A DNA stretch of 64,000 nt from Litorivicinus sp. (GTDB taxonomy: Bacteria > Pseudomonadota > Gammaproteobacteria > Pseudomonadales > Litorivicinaceae): positions 1 to 64,000 of the forward strand of contig JAOLBK010000010.1 of assembly GCA_028339155.1 (NCBI GenBank), read 5' to 3'. The position numbers were made by a program, and so were the translations under genes. The notes beneath the pieces were generated by a model that saw only the letters and a program-made list of their open reading frames with translations, was not told the DNA's origin and did no database searches. Positions within the stretch are counted from its first letter, which is position 1. Every line of letters begins with the position of its first letter. Of the stretch, positions 9,101-17,248 are shown piece after piece.

Positions 9101-9856
9101 TTAAAATTCAGCCTTGTTAGGCTCGGCGTCGTACGCTCTGTCGGCACGCCGGGCCCAACGTTCCCAGGCACGCTCGATTGTAAATGAAGTTCGCGTACCA
9201 AGAATTTGCTCCACTTCTCCTTCGCTCAGAAAAGTGATGTCATCACCAGCGAGCATATGCGACTTCAACTGAATTTCAGCATTCATCTCAAGATAAACCG
9301 AGGCAAAAACAGCTAAACGAAGAGTTTCTGCAACGACCACGCATCCGTGTCCTCGCATCAAGGCCACTCGCTTATCGCCAAGAGCTTCAGCAAGGTCATA
9401 GCCCATGTCCATGCTTCGTACTAAGAGGTTTGTGTCACCGAATTTATCACGTGAATCCCAGACGGGAACATCACAACCCATGGACGCGCACATATGTAAA
9501 ATTGGTCTAATAGGTGTTTTTGTTACACCGAAGGGGATGACATTCATGCTGTGGTTGTGCACTACTGAATGTACATCAGGTCGTTGAGCGTATATCGCAC
9601 CATGAATATGTCTTTCGGCATAAGGAGAACGACCCTGCTGGTCGATCGCTTCACCATCAAGAGTGAATTCCATTAAATCATCACGTTCAATTCGCTCTGG
9701 AGCTCGTGACCTGGATACAAAGTATCGATCGTCTCGGTCTGGGTGCCGAATACTTACGTGGCCAAAAGCATCGCAAACGTTCTCTCTACCAAGAATACGG
9801 TTTGCGGTAACAAGCTCATCTAGCTTGGCTTCTAAATAACTATTTGGTTTGCTCAT
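9101..9856 (-). CDS. Class II aldolase/adducin family protein
   Basis: A 251-aa protein. Metal ligands of the fuculose-aldolase fold are visible: HNH in VHNHSMNV and the later His in RGHGCVVV. The start is ATG 9856 with AAGGA upstream; an in-frame ATG at 9919 would overlap the neighbouring hydroxylase gene and lacks a site. Members act as aldolases or decarboxylases on phospho- or carboxylated hydroxy-acids; in aromatic clusters they often process ring-cleavage or decarboxylation products. It is last in a leftward operon with the flavin hydroxylase, amidohydrolase and Rieske ferredoxin. A short stem near 9110-9123 followed by AATTTTAA on the minus strand may terminate it. Confidence 0.85.
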   Translation of the reverse strand: MSKPNSYLEAKLDELVTANRILGRENVCDAFGHVSIRHPDRDDRYFVSRSRAPERIERDDLMEFTLDGEAIDQQGRSPYAERHIHGAIYAQRPDVHSVVHNHSMNVIPFGVTKTPIRPILHMCASMGCDVPVWDSRDKFGDTNLLVRSMDMGYDLAEALGDKRVALMRGHGCVVVAETLRLAVFASVYLEMNAEIQLKSHMLAGDDITFLSEGEVEQILGTRTSFTIERAWERWARRADRAYDAEPNKAEF

Positions 9857-9866
9857 TTTATTATCC

Positions 9867-11492
9867 TTAACTTTTGCTGCGACCAAATCCAGTTGCGACT
9901 TGCGTGATTTCAAGTGCATTTGTTGGTTCGTAAGTTCCTCGCCAGGCGATGTGCATATCTGGCCTGAGTAGAATTAAATTGCATTCATACAGATCACGTA
10001 TTCGATCTGAGCTGATGTCAATTTCTGTAAATGGAATTCCTCGCGCTTCAAAAATTTCTCTAAATAATTTGGTCTCGAGTAAATCTGAACCAAGTTTTAG
10101 AAGTACGTAGGTTTCGGGTATAAGATCTTGTATTGGTTGACTATCCTTGACCCAACAATGCGGTAATCGCACGCCAGGCCAGGTTGTTGGGTTGTATTCA
10201 CCCACTCGTTGTTCGGGGCCACCGGGTATGTTGTCGATACATGGAGAGTCGATGTATCGATAACCAAGCTCGGCACCAATCATCCGATTACCTTTACGCT
10301 GCTCAGAGTCTGCAACTTCGAGCAGTGCCTTTTTTACAGCCTTTCCCGATTCTGAATCATCGAAAATCTCAGGAGACGACATTGCTCTCCATTTATGGCG
10401 CCCAATGTTAGCGTACCGTGAAGCTCCAACATTTCTTTCACCAACTTGGCGACGTTCAACTTCATAAGAGTCAAGAAGTTCAGGGCCTGCCCAGCCTTTA
10501 ATTGTTCCAGCTAGTTTCCAAGCGAGATCAAAGGCATCGCCGACGCCGGTATTCATGCCAAGGCCACCGGTGGGAATGACCAGGTGTACTGAGTCTCCGG
10601 CCAAGAAAACTCTGCGATCACGATACTTGTCAGCGAGGAGTAGGTTTTGATGCCATGGCGCGCAAGAAATCATTTCATACTTGACTGGGAAGCCGACCAC
10701 TTCTTCGAACTTTTTTTTCATCGACTCTGCATCGGGAGCGACCGCGTGCAAACTCCAGTGCTTTGTAGAGTCCTGCATAATCAAAAATGTGTGTTCGGTA
10801 TCTGCTCGATGATAATGACGGCCCTGTCCAGGACCATCACCAATCGGCAACTTATCGAATAGTTCTTCGCAATAAAATAAAGCTTGCTGAAGTTTTATGA
10901 TTCGTCCTTCGCCACGCAGTTTGATACCTAACTGCTTCCGGATAGGGCTTGATCCACCATCACAACCCACGAGATACGCACCCTCAAAATCGGCTAAAAC
11001 CCCATTTGAATCGCGCGTTGTTACAGTCACTTGATCATCGTTTTGTACAAATTTGACGAATTCGTGTCCAAATTTCACGTCTACACAATCAAGACTCTCA
11101 GCTACTTCTTTGAGTAAGGGCTCTAAGGTGTATTGAGAGATTAGTTGGTATGGTTCAAGCGCCATTGAAAGATCAGTGCAGGTAGAAATTTTTGCCTTGA
11201 ATTGGTCAATAGATGGATGCCTTTCGACCAAGAGAGGCGGCTTTGTTAGATCTTCAACAATGAATACGTCCATTGAGCAATCTGACCGAAGACCGGCTTT
11301 ACGAATAGGCTCAGACAAACCTATTCGTCGAAACATTTCCATTGAACGGGCGTTGCAACGTTCCATTTTGGGCAAAAACTGCGGCTTAGGATTTCTCTCC
11401 AAAAGGAGTGTTTGTATCCCTTGTCGACCCAGATTTATGGCTAAGGTCAAACCTACAGGACCCGCGCCGACGATAATGACACTCGGGTTCAT
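9867..11492 (-). CDS. FAD-dependent aromatic hydroxylase (PheA/TfdB family)
   Basis: A 541-aa flavoprotein monooxygenase. GAGPVGLTLA near residue 8 binds the ADP part of FAD; the middle DG motif lies in VGCDGGSSPIRKQLG; the GD motif is in VFLAGDSVHLVIPTGGLGMNTG. The C-terminal ~150 residues form the thioredoxin-like tail typical of phenol and 3-(3-hydroxyphenyl)propionate hydroxylases. It uses NAD(P)H and O2 to hydroxylate a phenolic acid. It sits 41 bp downstream of the amidohydrolase and 10 bp upstream of the class II aldolase, so an oxidation-hydrolysis-aldol sequence is plausible. The substrate is not decided. Confidence 0.87.
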   Translation of the reverse strand: MNPSVIIVGAGPVGLTLAINLGRQGIQTLLLERNPKPQFLPKMERCNARSMEMFRRIGLSEPIRKAGLRSDCSMDVFIVEDLTKPPLLVERHPSIDQFKAKISTCTDLSMALEPYQLISQYTLEPLLKEVAESLDCVDVKFGHEFVKFVQNDDQVTVTTRDSNGVLADFEGAYLVGCDGGSSPIRKQLGIKLRGEGRIIKLQQALFYCEELFDKLPIGDGPGQGRHYHRADTEHTFLIMQDSTKHWSLHAVAPDAESMKKKFEEVVGFPVKYEMISCAPWHQNLLLADKYRDRRVFLAGDSVHLVIPTGGLGMNTGVGDAFDLAWKLAGTIKGWAGPELLDSYEVERRQVGERNVGASRYANIGRHKWRAMSSPEIFDDSESGKAVKKALLEVADSEQRKGNRMIGAELGYRYIDSPCIDNIPGGPEQRVGEYNPTTWPGVRLPHCWVKDSQPIQDLIPETYVLLKLGSDLLETKLFREIFEARGIPFTEIDISSDRIRDLYECNLILLRPDMHIAWRGTYEPTNALEITQVATGFGRSKS

Positions 11493-11533
11493 TAATAATA
11501 ATCTCTTTTCATGAGTGAATAATTCAAACGTCT

Positions 11534-12553
11534 CTAGTCTTCAGAAATGCCCATCAGTTTGCAGGCATTGCGATAATAGATTTTTTCTTTGGCTGATTGG
11601 TCCATATCTATTGCATCGATAGCCCGAATGGTTTCTCGGATGTACATTGGTCCGCCCTCAGGATCAAATGGAGCATCCGAAGCAAAGACCACGCGATCTT
11701 CCCCAAAAAACTCAACAGCGTGCTCGATCGCTTTTTGAGAACCAAAACTCGCGGTATCAGCGTAAAAATCCTTGAAGTACTCGAGGTGGGGCTTCTTCAA
11801 GGCATCTTTTATGGCGCCCAGGTCTCTGTCGCTCGTACGCTTACCCATCTGATCCCATCCCGGTCCAACACGTCCCTCAAAGTAAGGAATCATGCCGCCG
11901 GCATGATGTGTGATGACATTAAGATTGGGATAGCGGTCAAATATTCCCGAGAACACGAGTCGTGCCATGGCGACGGAGGTTTCGTAAGGCCAGCCAAAAG
12001 TCCACCAAATCTCATATTCAGACCGATCCTCTGTTGGGTAGTCAGCAAATTTTTGACTCCGCGCTGGATGCATCCAGATTGCCTTTCCCGTTTCGTTCAT
12101 ATACGCGAAAAAAGGCTCAAAATCGGGATGATCAAGTGGCTTGCCTGCGATATTTGTATAGATCTGCATGCCGGCAGCACCAAGATCTTCAATCGCCCGT
12201 TTAGACTCAGAGACCATACCGTTTGGGTGGTTCATCGGAACGGTTCCTACAAAAGCGGGGAAACGTTCTGGATATTTTTCGCAGAGTTCTGCCATTGAAT
12301 CGGAGCCGATTTGACTTAGTTCGAGCGCTTTCTCAGGGTCCGCAATCTTCTCGAGAGGCGGCGATGCCAATGTAAGTACTTGTTGGTAACCATCACCAAA
12401 AGTATCCATGACCTCGAATCTCCGGTCGAGATTTGTGATCATTGGAACGGCTCCGCTTCGGAGTGTGATGTCTGTCATTTGACCAATATGACCGATTAAC
12501 GCGTCATAAAATTTGGTCGGCCAGATATGATTAAAAATGTCTACTTTACGCAT
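11534..12553 (-). CDS. Amidohydrolase 2 family (ACMSD-like decarboxylase/hydrolase)
   Basis: A 339-aa TIM-barrel amidohydrolase, beginning MRKVDIFNHIWP. The family motifs ITHHAGGMIP (metal His) and FASDAPFDPEGGP (catalytic Asp) are present in the second half. The first-strand HxH metal motif is altered to FNH, so one of the usual two ligands is missing; many relatives in aromatic clusters share this form. ACMSD-like enzymes decarboxylate or hydrate semialdehydes and aromatic acids. The gene is leftward, between the Rieske ferredoxin and the flavin hydroxylase. The reaction is likely non-oxidative decarboxylation or ring-fission product hydrolysis, by family inference. Confidence 0.85.
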   Translation of the reverse strand: MRKVDIFNHIWPTKFYDALIGHIGQMTDITLRSGAVPMITNLDRRFEVMDTFGDGYQQVLTLASPPLEKIADPEKALELSQIGSDSMAELCEKYPERFPAFVGTVPMNHPNGMVSESKRAIEDLGAAGMQIYTNIAGKPLDHPDFEPFFAYMNETGKAIWMHPARSQKFADYPTEDRSEYEIWWTFGWPYETSVAMARLVFSGIFDRYPNLNVITHHAGGMIPYFEGRVGPGWDQMGKRTSDRDLGAIKDALKKPHLEYFKDFYADTASFGSQKAIEHAVEFFGEDRVVFASDAPFDPEGGPMYIRETIRAIDAIDMDQSAKEKIYYRNACKLMGISED

Positions 12554-12579
12554 GAATTTATTCCCTTAAATACAGCTAG

Positions 12580-12891
12580 TTAATCATCTATTTCGATAAA
12601 TACTTTCCCATCTTTTCGGACCACAACATATGATTTGACGGGGTCCATGCATGGGGGTGCAGTAACTTCGCCAGTTCTGATATCGAAAGCCCCGTTGTGA
12701 AAGTCGCATTCGATGTTAAAATCTTCAAGATAACCTTCACTAAGAGAGCCAGGACCGTGACTGCACATGTCGTCAAGTGCATAAAAGTTATCTTCGACCC
12801 TAAAGAGGGCGATATCAGTACCATTTGCTGTGAAGCGAGATGCTTCGTTATGTGTTAAGTCTGTTTCTGAGCACAATTCTATGAGAGCCAT
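12580..12891 (-). CDS. Rieske-type [2Fe-2S] ferredoxin
   Basis: A 103-aa protein carrying a complete Rieske centre: CSHG near residue 43 and CDFHNG near 62 supply two Cys and two His ligands. Length fits the electron-transfer ferredoxins of three-component ring-hydroxylating oxygenases and not an oxygenase subunit. It is divergent from the Rieske oxygenase at 13003 across a 111-bp region holding a candidate operator, so the two are probably expressed together. It heads a leftward operon with amidohydrolase, flavin hydroxylase and aldolase. No reductase lies beside it; the reductase at 27154 is a candidate but carries its own ferredoxin domain. Confidence 0.93.
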   Translation of the reverse strand: MALIELCSETDLTHNEASRFTANGTDIALFRVEDNFYALDDMCSHGPGSLSEGYLEDFNIECDFHNGAFDIRTGEVTAPPCMDPVKSYVVVRKDGKVFIEIDD

Positions 12892-12909
12892 AATAAAAAA
12901 GAATTACCT

Positions 12910-12924
12910 TTAGATTTCTAAGTA
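12910..12924. promoter_or_regulatory. Candidate operator TTAG-N4-CTAA, copy 1
   Basis: TTAGATTTCTAAGTA lies 19 bp upstream of the ferredoxin start and 79 bp upstream of the oppositely oriented Rieske oxygenase. The same near-palindrome recurs at 21332, 27128 and 35507, each time in a promoter region. A MarR protein is the natural candidate ligand (inference). Confidence 0.5.
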
Positions 12925-13002
12925 CTATTATTCTAGCATGCTGTTGAGGGGCTGGGATTACACAACCAGACTTTTTTTGAATGAAAGGGATTAGGAATAG
13001 CT

Positions 13003-14289
13003 ATGCTTTCTCAAGATGATAATGATCTATTAACTCAAACTGGCCCAGGCACGCCAATGGGTGAGGTATTCCGTCGGAACTGGTTGCCGATACTAATATC
13101 GAGTGAGCTGCCAGGGAATGATTGTCCGCCGGTTCGCGTTCAAGTTCTTTCAGAACGATTGATCGCTTTTAGAGATTCCGACGGCAAGCTTGGATTGGTC
13201 GATGAGTTTTGCGCTCATCGAGGGATTTCGCTTTGGTTTGGCCGGAATGAAGAGGGCGGAATCCGTTGTCCTTATCATGGTTGGAAATATGACGTAGAGG
13301 GAAATTGTACCGAGATTCCGTCGGAGTCAGCAGATAGTGGTTTGTGCGATAAGATCAAGTTGACTGCGTATCCAATGATTGAGAAAGGTGGCGTAATTTG
13401 GGTGTATATGGGGCCGAAAGAGCTGACTCCGCCAGAACCGGAGTGGGAATTTATTTGTGTTCCTGCTGAGAATACTTTCTCGTCAAAGCGCATTCAGGAA
13501 TGCAATTGGCTGCAAGCGATGGAGGGTGGTATTGACTCGTCACACGTCTCATTCTTGCACCGCTTTACAATGAATAAAGACCCGTTATTCAAAGGGGCTA
13601 AGGGAAATCAGTACAATCTGAAAGATTCAAAGCCGGCCTTTGAAGTGAAGCAGGTCGATGGTGGGCTCTTGATCGGTGCGCGAAGAAATGCCGATGACGA
13701 AAATTATTATTGGCGAGTAACACCGTTTATTGCGCCAACGTTTACGATGATCCCGCCGCGAGGCGATCACCCCGTTCATGGGCATTTCTGGGTGCCGATT
13801 GACGACCATACGAATATGTCTTGGAGTTACGACTATCATCCGGCTCGGGCGCTGAGTGCTGATGAACGAGCGGCAATGGAGCGTGGAGAAGGTATTCATG
13901 TGCCCTATATTCCAGGCACATTCAGGCCACTCCAAAACAAAGAGAATGACTATTTAATGGATCGTGATGCCCAGAAAAATGGGGGTAGTTACAGCGGTAT
14001 TGACGGATTTGCGATGCAGGATGCGTCGGTCCAGGAATCGATGGGGCCTATTGTTGACCGAACCAAAGAGAATCTAGTCTCTACGGATAACGGAATTATC
14101 ATGGCACGTAAGGTTCTCAAGCGAGCGGCACTAAATCTTCGGGATAAGGGAATTCAGCCGCCAGGAGTTGATCCAGAGCATCAAAAGATTCGCTCAGTGG
14201 CTAAGTTGATCCCGAAAAGTGAGGATTTTTTAGAATCTGCAGCTGATGACTTTAAGGTTAAGCCAGGCATTCGTCAGACGTCCGTATGA
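13003..14289 (+). CDS. Rieske non-haem iron oxygenase, phthalate-4,5-dioxygenase-like
   Basis: A 428-aa oxygenase alpha subunit. The Rieske centre is CAHRG near residue 68 and CPYHGW near 87; the mononuclear iron motif is the HxxxxH in IDSSHVSFLH near 184. The layout is that of phthalate 4,5-dioxygenase and 3-chlorobenzoate dioxygenase, which use no beta subunit. It should hydroxylate or O-demethylate an aromatic acid with electrons from a ferredoxin or reductase. The start is ATG with an AAAGG site. The downstream unknown gene overlaps by 4 bp (ATGA). A second paralogue is at 25800. Confidence 0.92.
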   Translation: MLSQDDNDLLTQTGPGTPMGEVFRRNWLPILISSELPGNDCPPVRVQVLSERLIAFRDSDGKLGLVDEFCAHRGISLWFGRNEEGGIRCPYHGWKYDVEGNCTEIPSESADSGLCDKIKLTAYPMIEKGGVIWVYMGPKELTPPEPEWEFICVPAENTFSSKRIQECNWLQAMEGGIDSSHVSFLHRFTMNKDPLFKGAKGNQYNLKDSKPAFEVKQVDGGLLIGARRNADDENYYWRVTPFIAPTFTMIPPRGDHPVHGHFWVPIDDHTNMSWSYDYHPARALSADERAAMERGEGIHVPYIPGTFRPLQNKENDYLMDRDAQKNGGSYSGIDGFAMQDASVQESMGPIVDRTKENLVSTDNGIIMARKVLKRAALNLRDKGIQPPGVDPEHQKIRSVAKLIPKSEDFLESAADDFKVKPGIRQTSV

Positions 14290-14801
14290 CCGAGTCAATC
14301 GTTTCCCCTGATCAAGGTGGAAGGTGCGCGGAAAGGCATTCCGCGCAGGCATTGACGTATCGGATTCAAAAGCCTAACAGTCACCCACGTTCGTATGCGT
14401 TTGTTGTTCATGATGAGTGCAGAGGCTTGTTTGAAAGTCTTCTGCCTGCGAGTTCTGATATTGGCTCATCGAAGGATTTGGTTTATGTGTCAGGTCTTGG
14501 ATTTGCTGGGATTGATGAACTCTTCGCTCATGACTCACCGGATTTTCTGACGCTGCTGTGTCCCGCAAGTCCCTGCGATGCGGAGAGTTTTTCTTTAGTC
14601 ATTCGCCGGCTTTCTTCATGGATGAGTGAGCGCTTTGTGACCACTGTACTGTGGACGCAGGGAAGTGATCCTTCTTCATCAGCCTCCAGCGCACCCAAGT
14701 TAATTGAAGATCTCAGAGCGATCTCTTCGCAAGTCGTGTGGGTTGATGGGCCTTCAGATCTGCAAGAGATCTTGAAGGCGCTGAGAATACCTGTTTGGTG
14801 A
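14286..14801 (+). CDS. Unknown 171-aa protein coupled to the Rieske oxygenase
   Basis: Not recognised. Its ATG overlaps the Rieske oxygenase stop (ATGA), which argues for translational coupling and for a role with the oxygenase. The protein is soluble, without signal peptide or membrane segment. Patterns such as LVYVSGLGFAGIDELFAH and ITALWTQG-like hydrophobic strands suggest an alternating alpha/beta fold, but no nucleotide-binding motif is visible. It converges with the dienelactone hydrolase gene (2 bp apart). A chaperone-like, regulatory or electron-transfer-docking role is speculation. Confidence 0.65.
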   Translation: MTESIVSPDQGGRCAERHSAQALTYRIQKPNSHPRSYAFVVHDECRGLFESLLPASSDIGSSKDLVYVSGLGFAGIDELFAHDSPDFLTLLCPASPCDAESFSLVIRRLSSWMSERFVTTVLWTQGSDPSSSASSAPKLIEDLRAISSQVVWVDGPSDLQEILKALRIPVW

Positions 14802-14802
14802 G

Positions 14803-15450
14803 TTACTTTTGATCGAATACGTTTATCAAAAAGTCTTTTGTCCGATCAAATGCGAGTTCTGCCGAAGGTCCGTGATAACGATCTTCGCGTGAGTCATTGA
14901 AAAACGCATGTCCTGCATCAGTATAGATGTAATGAGTAAAGTCGATGCGATTCGTTTCGAGGTCACTGAGGTACTTTTCACGGCCCGCGTTGATCCTTTC
15001 GTCATTTTCTGCGTAGTGCAACTGCAGCGGAGCTTTGATTTTTTCAACAAGGCCATCGGCAGGTGCGCTACCGTAAAACATGATGACGCCTTTTAGATTG
15101 CTTAGTTGGGTTGCACAGTGATTGACCACGCCGCCACCCCAGCAGAAGCCTAGGATAGCTGTCCCAGTATCTGGCTGAAGGGTTTCTAGTGTCTTAATCC
15201 AGTGTGCAGTAGTTTCTGTCACGTGGTCACGGCTAATTGATTTAATGGCCGCAATATTGTCATCTGCGTCAGCGACTGATCCGCCAACGGGTGACAAATA
15301 ATCTGGGGCAATCGTATTCAGTCCAATCGCGGCAAACCGATTCGTAACATCGCGAATGTGGTCATCTAGCCCGCGATTTTCGTGGACAATAATAAGATTG
15401 CCGATTGCTGGGCGATCTCCGTGGACGGCTATATGAGCTTTGTGTTCCAT
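14803..15450 (-). CDS. Dienelactone hydrolase family protein
   Basis: A 215-aa alpha/beta hydrolase of dienelactone hydrolase size. The nucleophile elbow is GFCWGGG (Cys), with the acid in ENDERI and the base in GHAFF, the canonical Cys-Asp-His triad of carboxymethylenebutenolidase. An N-terminal IVHENRGLDDH segment carries the family's conserved Glu. Such enzymes hydrolyse dienelactones from chlorocatechol or protoanemonin routes, and other small lactones. It is on the minus strand, 13 bp upstream of the first half-permease gene. Function on a lactone in the same aromatic pathway is inference. Confidence 0.88.
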   Translation of the reverse strand: MEHKAHIAVHGDRPAIGNLIIVHENRGLDDHIRDVTNRFAAIGLNTIAPDYLSPVGGSVADADDNIAAIKSISRDHVTETTAHWIKTLETLQPDTGTAILGFCWGGGVVNHCATQLSNLKGVIMFYGSAPADGLVEKIKAPLQLHYAENDERINAGREKYLSDLETNRIDFTHYIYTDAGHAFFNDSREDRYHGPSAELAFDRTKDFLINVFDQK

Positions 15451-15463
15451 AAATTATCTCTCC

Positions 15464-15952
15464 TTATGAGATCAGATGTGTGACATAACCTGCAATAAAA
15501 GGGATTGGTAGGGCCACGGTGCATCGCACCAGTAAAAACTTTGACCCAGCTAGATGTATCTCGTAAATAAGAATCCGATGGATTGCAAAAATACACCATG
15601 CTGTGATGAATGCCACTAACGCAGCGGGTGCTGCGCCGGATCCTGCGAGTGTCGCAGCTGTTGTGAATGCAATCGCAGGCCCGGCCGGGACAAGCATTCC
15701 TGCGATGCCCCCAATAAAAATTGGGGTGATTCCTGCGTCGGCTCCAAGATATTCCGAGATTAAAGCGGACGGAATAATTTGCAACAAAAAGCCGGTCCCG
15801 ATCACAACAAGAACCATGCGTGGTAGGAACTGAATCATTTGTTTTTTAAATCTAGCGTAGGCGCGATTGAGTGACCCATCGCCGCGTTTTCCTGCCTTGT
15901 AACCAAGAACAAACAAAAGAGCTAATAGAATTAGTAGTGATGGACTGATCAT
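15464..15952 (-). CDS. Small four-helix membrane protein, half-permease B
   Basis: A 162-aa integral membrane protein with four to five hydrophobic segments. It contains VPAGPAIAF and the block FITAWCIFAIHRILIYEI. The 228/186-aa neighbour has the equivalents TPGGPSSSF and YITAWSMLGVQRILIWDI, so the two are paralogous halves. The layout recalls permeases of the YraQ/ArsP-like or nucleoside-gate type, each half carrying one copy of the P-x-G-P and T-A-W blocks. Its ATG overlaps the partner's stop (15949-15952), so the pair is coupled. Likely a heterodimeric carrier for a substrate or product; the solute is unknown. Confidence 0.72.
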   Translation of the reverse strand: MISPSLLILLALLFVLGYKAGKRGDGSLNRAYARFKKQMIQFLPRMVLVVIGTGFLLQIIPSALISEYLGADAGITPIFIGGIAGMLVPAGPAIAFTTAATLAGSGAAPAALVAFITAWCIFAIHRILIYEIHLAGSKFLLVRCTVALPIPFIAGYVTHLIS

Positions 15953-16509
15953 TTAATACTCGCCGACTGCGCCTTACCGAAAATCCAGCCAGCTAAAAGA
16001 CCGGCGAAAGCGGGCAGCCAAAAACTAGCAATAAACCTGAAGCCAGCTTGCTCGGCACCCATTAAAGGGATATCCCAGATTAGTATTCTTTGAACTCCAA
16101 GCATTGACCATGCTGTGATGTACGTGATTCCGACCACATACCCCAAACCACTCGACAAAAATAAATTTAAAATTGAAAAAGAACTAGAGGGTCCGCCCGG
16201 TGTAACCGCACCTAGTATTGTAGCGTAAACGAGTTTGACCCATCCCTTACGGTTTTGGATCGCTGCCTTGAGTTTATCAGCATCAAGAATTACCCAAAGA
16301 AGAGAGGCCACGCCGAGTGCCATCGTTATTCGAGGCAGCATGCCGGTGAGCATGTGAGCCTGCACGTCAAGTGCGTCAGAAAACCCTTCGGGCCCTTTTT
16401 CAGAAAAACAATAAGCTCCAGTTGCCACGCAGAACAATCCATACGCCATCAATTCAATGATCTGTTTTTTCGATTTCTTCTTAGGAGTGGGTTCGGCTTT
16501 TTCTGTCAT
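15949..16509 (-). CDS. Small membrane protein, half-permease A
   Basis: The chosen start is ATG 16509 (MTEKAEPTPKKKSKK), giving 186 aa; an upstream in-frame ATG at 16635 would add a 42-residue extension lying in the divergent promoter with the cupin gene. A basic N-terminal stretch is followed by four to five membrane helices. TPGGPSSSFS and the YITAWSMLGVQRILIW block match the partner gene at 15464. The Shine-Dalgarno is weak (AAGAAA). It is the first gene of a leftward unit with half-permease B and probably the dienelactone hydrolase. The start is the least certain part of this entry. Confidence 0.65.
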   Translation of the reverse strand: MTEKAEPTPKKKSKKQIIELMAYGLFCVATGAYCFSEKGPEGFSDALDVQAHMLTGMLPRITMALGVASLLWVILDADKLKAAIQNRKGWVKLVYATILGAVTPGGPSSSFSILNLFLSSGLGYVVGITYITAWSMLGVQRILIWDIPLMGAEQAGFRFIASFWLPAFAGLLAGWIFGKAQSASIK

Positions 16510-16670
16510 GAACGATTTCTTTGTTGTGATCTTAGATATACATATACGCTTTGATACCAGATTGTTCATTATAAGAAGTGAAAGGATTTCGTTATGGGAC
16601 TGGATCGGATTTGCTAGAAGATTCATTGAGGGCATTCGCGTAAGATCGGTGAAACTTTGGGAGAATTCTG

Positions 16671-17237
16671 ATGACAGAAAAAACTGACTTGGTAGCAGGC
16701 GGCTCGGATGGCGAGGTTGTCTGGGAACGTTGGCAGAAAAAAAGGGTTTTTGTAAGAGCTCTTGAGGGTACTTACGGAGAATTAGTATCAGAACTTTTCG
16801 AGCAACCCCGTATTTACAGAACTCCAGATATGGAGTGGAAAGGGGGCCCGCAGAATTTTGGTAAGAAAGTCATTAACCCCCAGGCAGCTAAAGTTTCGCA
16901 ATCAATCGAAACGCATATTGATGTATATGCACCGGGTGGTTACGGGCAGAAGCATGGTCATATGAACTCGGCGGTTTTCTTTGTATTAAAGGGTAAGGGT
17001 TACGATGTTCATGATGGCCGTCGTATTGATTGGGAAGCAGGCGATGCTTTAATTGTTGAGAATGGTTGTGTTCACCAACATTTCAATAGTGATCCTGATG
17101 GTGAGTCGATTGTTCTGATCATGAAGGCAAAGCCGTTATTTTTGTTCATGCACATGATTTTTCAGAAGATGGTCGATTATCCGCCTAAGACTCCGGTACC
17201 TGGGCACGAAGATTACGTACCACCAACAAATATTTGA
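16671..17237 (+). CDS. Single-domain cupin protein (first of pair)
   Basis: A 188-aa cupin. GGYGQKHGHMNSAVFFVLKG near residue 90 provides candidate His ligands and VHQHFN near 130 provides another; the double-stranded beta helix spans about 75-155. The C terminus ends GHEDYVPP. The neighbour at 17249 shares this plan and ends GFEEYWVPP, indicating duplication. Cupins of this type include gentisate- and 3-hydroxyanthranilate-type dioxygenases and isomerases, so ring cleavage is possible but unproven. ATG follows GGAGAA. The second cupin starts 12 bp after the stop. Confidence 0.78.
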   Translation: MTEKTDLVAGGSDGEVVWERWQKKRVFVRALEGTYGELVSELFEQPRIYRTPDMEWKGGPQNFGKKVINPQAAKVSQSIETHIDVYAPGGYGQKHGHMNSAVFFVLKGKGYDVHDGRRIDWEAGDALIVENGCVHQHFNSDPDGESIVLIMKAKPLFLFMHMIFQKMVDYPPKTPVPGHEDYVPPTNI

Positions 17238-17248
17238 GAGGGCGAGAG

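Noticed and set aside
11597-12298. 233-aa open frame on the plus strand
   Set aside because: It is antisense to the well-supported amidohydrolase gene, has no ribosome site, and its protein shows no motif.
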